A stretch of DNA of 64,000 nucleotides from Thiopontia sp013349825 (lineage in GTDB: Bacteria; Pseudomonadota; Gammaproteobacteria; GCF-002020875). The position numbers and the translations under genes are program-made. Location: assembly GCA_963981015.1 (NCBI GenBank), contig CAXCCG010000001.1:1-64000 (forward strand), written 5' to 3'. Below the pieces are notes generated by a model. The model saw nothing but the letters and a program-made list of their open reading frames with translations, was not told the DNA's origin and ran no database searches. Shown here one piece after another: positions 61,788-64,000 of the stretch; positions within the stretch are counted from its first letter, which is position 1, and the number at the start of each line of letters is the position of its first letter.

Positions 61788-62017
61788 TTGTTTTCTCCGT
61801 GAATGCTGTTTTCAGCCAGAAATTTCTCCCCTTCTACCCCATCCACGAGGTAGCGTTGAGACTCTAACTGCTCTTTGTTCTTTGGATTAAAGACCAGAAA
61901 GTAGGCTACCGCTAACACGAGCGCCACGGTTACAGTCACGATCAATCCAACCCAATCGTTTACTGTCATCGAAGCCCAGTCGGTATAGAAGTAGCCCATC
62001 TCTTTTTCCGTACTCAT
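61784..62017 (-). CDS. ccoQ: cbb3 oxidase subunit CcoQ
   Basis: 77 residues from ATG 62017, one membrane helix (WVGLIVTVTVALVLAVAYFLVF) and a polar C-terminal tail. ATG overlaps the TGA of ccoO by one base (TGATG). A GTG at 62020 is the alternative. It stabilises the complex. Confidence 0.93.
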   Translation of the reverse strand: MSTEKEMGYFYTDWASMTVNDWVGLIVTVTVALVLAVAYFLVFNPKNKEQLESQRYLVDGVEGEKFLAENSIHGENK

Positions 62018-62742
62018 CACTTACGGTAGGTCTTGCTGTAATCCAGTTTAGCCATGGTTCCGAGCACCTGGAGATATGCAATCATTGCATCCATCTCCGT
62101 CTTGCCACGGATCTTCTCAGCCGCACCATTGATGTCCGAATCCAGATAAGGAACTTTTCCTATACCTGGCATCATCTGCATCACTTTCATGCGTGCCTCG
62201 ATACCATCAGCGTCCACCTGATTCTCAGCCAGCCATGGATAGTTTGGCATTACAGACTCAGGAACTACAGAGCGAGGAGCCATCAGATGCTGGCGCTGCC
62301 ACTCATCTGAGTATTTGCCTCCCAAACGCGCCAGATCAGGTCCGGTACGCTTTGAACCCCACTGAAAAGGATGATCATACATGGACTCAGAAGCGAGTGA
62401 GTAGTGACCATAACGCTCTTTCTCATCACGGAAAGGACGAATCATCTGCGAGTGGCAGAGGAAACAACCTTCACGAATATAGATATCACGCCCTGCAAGC
62501 TCTAGCGCAGTGTAAGGACGAATACCATCACCTGCTTTCCAGGTTTCCAGGGTATCACCCTCTTTACGTTGCCAAAGAATCTCAGGATTTGCATTGTGCT
62601 CCATAGTCTCATCAATTGTGAAGAGTGGAACAATCTCTACCAGACCACCGACAGAAACGGCCACCATGGTAAAGAGCAGCATCAAGATCGCGCTACGCTC
62701 GATCTTATCCTGAAGTTTGGTTGAATAAATCTTATCAGCCAT
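62017..62742 (-). CDS. ccoO: cbb3 oxidase monoheme subunit CcoO
   Basis: 241 residues. N-terminal anchor, heme c site GCFLCHSQMIRP, Met ligand in the RTGPDLARLGGKYSDEWQ region context (PESVMPNYPWL). ATG at 62742, 18 bases after ccoN. Confidence 0.96.
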   Translation of the reverse strand: MADKIYSTKLQDKIERSAILMLLFTMVAVSVGGLVEIVPLFTIDETMEHNANPEILWQRKEGDTLETWKAGDGIRPYTALELAGRDIYIREGCFLCHSQMIRPFRDEKERYGHYSLASESMYDHPFQWGSKRTGPDLARLGGKYSDEWQRQHLMAPRSVVPESVMPNYPWLAENQVDADGIEARMKVMQMMPGIGKVPYLDSDINGAAEKIRGKTEMDAMIAYLQVLGTMAKLDYSKTYRK

Positions 62743-62760
62743 CGTTATCTACTCCCTTAT

Positions 62761-64000
62761 TTAAGCTTGACGGTCTTTTGCTGTCGCAACCGTTACCACC
62801 ACGTTGTAAAGCATTACAACGCCCCCAAGCCAGTAGATCAGGCCACCAATTGCACGCATCTTGTAGTAAGGCATCATCGCCGCTACAGATTCTGCGAAGG
62901 TATAGCTCAAAGTGCCATACTCATCATAGTCGCGCCACATCAGCCCCTGCATGATACCGGATACCCACATCGCAGTGATGTAGACCACCGCACCGATTGT
63001 TGCCAACCAGAAATGCAGATTAACCAACGCTGGAGAGTACATTTTGGTATTCCAAAGTTTCTCAACCAAATGGTAGAGGGCACCTGCTGCAACCATTGCT
63101 ACCCAACCCAATGCACCGGAGTGTACGTGTCCAATCGTCCAGTCTGTGTAGTGAGAGAGTGCATTCACTGTCTTCACGGACATTACAGGGCCTTCAAAGG
63201 TAGACATTGCATAGAACGCGAGTGAAACGATGAGGAAACGCAAAATGTAATCATCACGCAATTTATCCCAGGCTCCAGAGAGCGTCATCATTCCGTTTAC
63301 CGCACCACCCCAAGACGGGATGATCATTGCCAGAGAGACTGCTGCACCGAGTGATCCAGTCCAGTCAGGCAGTGCTGTGTACTGAAGGTGATGTGCTCCC
63401 AGCCATACATAACCAAACATCAGTGCCCAGAAGTGGATCACAGAGAGGCGGTATGAGTAGACCGGACGGTTCGCCTGTTTCGGTACAAAGTAGTACATGA
63501 TCCCGAGGAAGCCTGCAGTCAGGTAGAAACCAACTGCATTATGGCCCCACCACCACTGAATCATCGCATCCTGAACACCAGAGAACAGTGAATAGGATTT
63601 AAACAGACTCACGGGGATTGCCAAGCTATTGACCACATGTAAATAAGTGATCATTACCAGCATTCCGAGGAAGAACCAGTTAGAAACATAAATATGTGAA
63701 GTCTTCTTGTTGACCAATGTCATCACAAAATTGATAAAGAAACTCAACCAGACAACGGCGATCGCCAAGTCAATCGGCCACTCCAGCTCTGCATACTCCT
63801 TACCCTGAGTGATACCCAGTGGCAGAGTAATTACTGCTGAAACGATGATCAGGTTCCATCCCCAGAAGGTGAACCATGCCATGCCCGGACTCCAGATACG
63901 TGTACCACAGGTACGCTGTACACTATAGAAGGCCGTTGCCATCAACGTTGAACCACCAAACGCAAAAATCACTGCATTTGTATGGAGAGGACGGAGACGA
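62761..64000 (-). CDS. ccoN: cbb3 oxidase catalytic subunit CcoN, partial (5' end off the window)
   Basis: Heme-copper catalytic subunit. The open frame reads through to the right edge (RLRPLHTNAVIFAFGG), so about 413 residues are present of roughly 475. Conserved: WWWGHNAVGFYLTAGFLG with the copper His, HHLQYTALPDW with the His pair, and SHYTDWTIGHVHSGALGW with heme ligands. Twelve helices are expected for the complete protein. Start is outside the window. Confidence 0.97.
   Translation of the reverse strand, partial: RLRPLHTNAVIFAFGGSTLMATAFYSVQRTCGTRIWSPGMAWFTFWGWNLIIVSAVITLPLGITQGKEYAELEWPIDLAIAVVWLSFFINFVMTLVNKKTSHIYVSNWFFLGMLVMITYLHVVNSLAIPVSLFKSYSLFSGVQDAMIQWWWGHNAVGFYLTAGFLGIMYYFVPKQANRPVYSYRLSVIHFWALMFGYVWLGAHHLQYTALPDWTGSLGAAVSLAMIIPSWGGAVNGMMTLSGAWDKLRDDYILRFLIVSLAFYAMSTFEGPVMSVKTVNALSHYTDWTIGHVHSGALGWVAMVAAGALYHLVEKLWNTKMYSPALVNLHFWLATIGAVVYITAMWVSGIMQGLMWRDYDEYGTLSYTFAESVAAMMPYYKMRAIGGLIYWLGGVVMLYNVVVTVATAKDRQA

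Overview
The window looks like a chromosome segment from a sulfur-oxidising gammaproteobacterium, of the Chromatiales or free-living and symbiotic sulfur-oxidiser type. The signs are a gammaproteobacterial housekeeping order (secG-tpiA-glmM-folP-ftsH-rlmE with divergent yhbY, then greA-carB-carA), a 14-gene complex I operon, a dissimilatory sulfite reductase alpha-type gene, a cbb3 oxidase locus and a diheme c4-type cytochrome. No species is assigned.

Layout. 1-1.3 kb: a small secreted protein, a decayed IS200/IS605 transposase and tRNA-fMet. 1.4-15.7 kb: nuoN to nuoA, all on the minus strand, between tRNA-fMet and tRNA-Leu(GAG). 16-28.2 kb: secG, tpiA, glmM, folP, ftsH, a DUF938 methyltransferase, rlmE, yhbY (plus strand), greA, carB, carA. 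28.5-39.8 kb: a defence island on the minus strand, read in the order SNF2 helicase with SWIM finger, jetA, jetB, jetC, an SH3/KOW-like protein, jetD, MNT nucleotidyltransferase, HEPN protein, with a small acidic gene diverging from its head. 39.8-46 kb: recJ, a 5'-truncated gene beside it, thrC, hom, an AlaC-type aminotransferase. 46.2-50.5 kb: a Mth938-like protein, a Rieske ferredoxin and a TrpD-like protein, then a plus-strand group of a SafE/UreH-type membrane protein and three unknown proteins. 50.7-52.5 kb: a compact operon with its own promoter and terminator encoding a 60-residue protein and a DsrA without DsrB. 52.7-55.2 kb: bcp, psiE, a c4-type cytochrome, a DUF302 protein. 55.3-64 kb: cbb3 oxidase maturation genes (ccoS, I, H, G) and structural genes (ccoP, Q, O, and a partial ccoN running off the right edge).

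The genes of most interest are the extended Wadjet (JetABCD) island, which carries an extra helicase and an extra small protein, and the solitary dsrA operon. A family of three 160-bp mobile repeats with terminal inverted repeats and TA on both sides lies at 22.2, 43.25 and 52.5 kb. A longer diverged relative lies at 53.2 kb. One copy supplies the last base of the rlmE stop codon; another separates hom from thrC.

How the genes work together: Nuo feeds electrons from NADH to quinone, cbb3 oxidase is the high-affinity terminal oxidase, and the c4-type cytochrome plausibly delivers electrons to it. The Dsr-type protein, the Rieske protein and the SafE-like protein suggest sulfur and redox metabolism around the oxidase genes, though this last link is inference from position.
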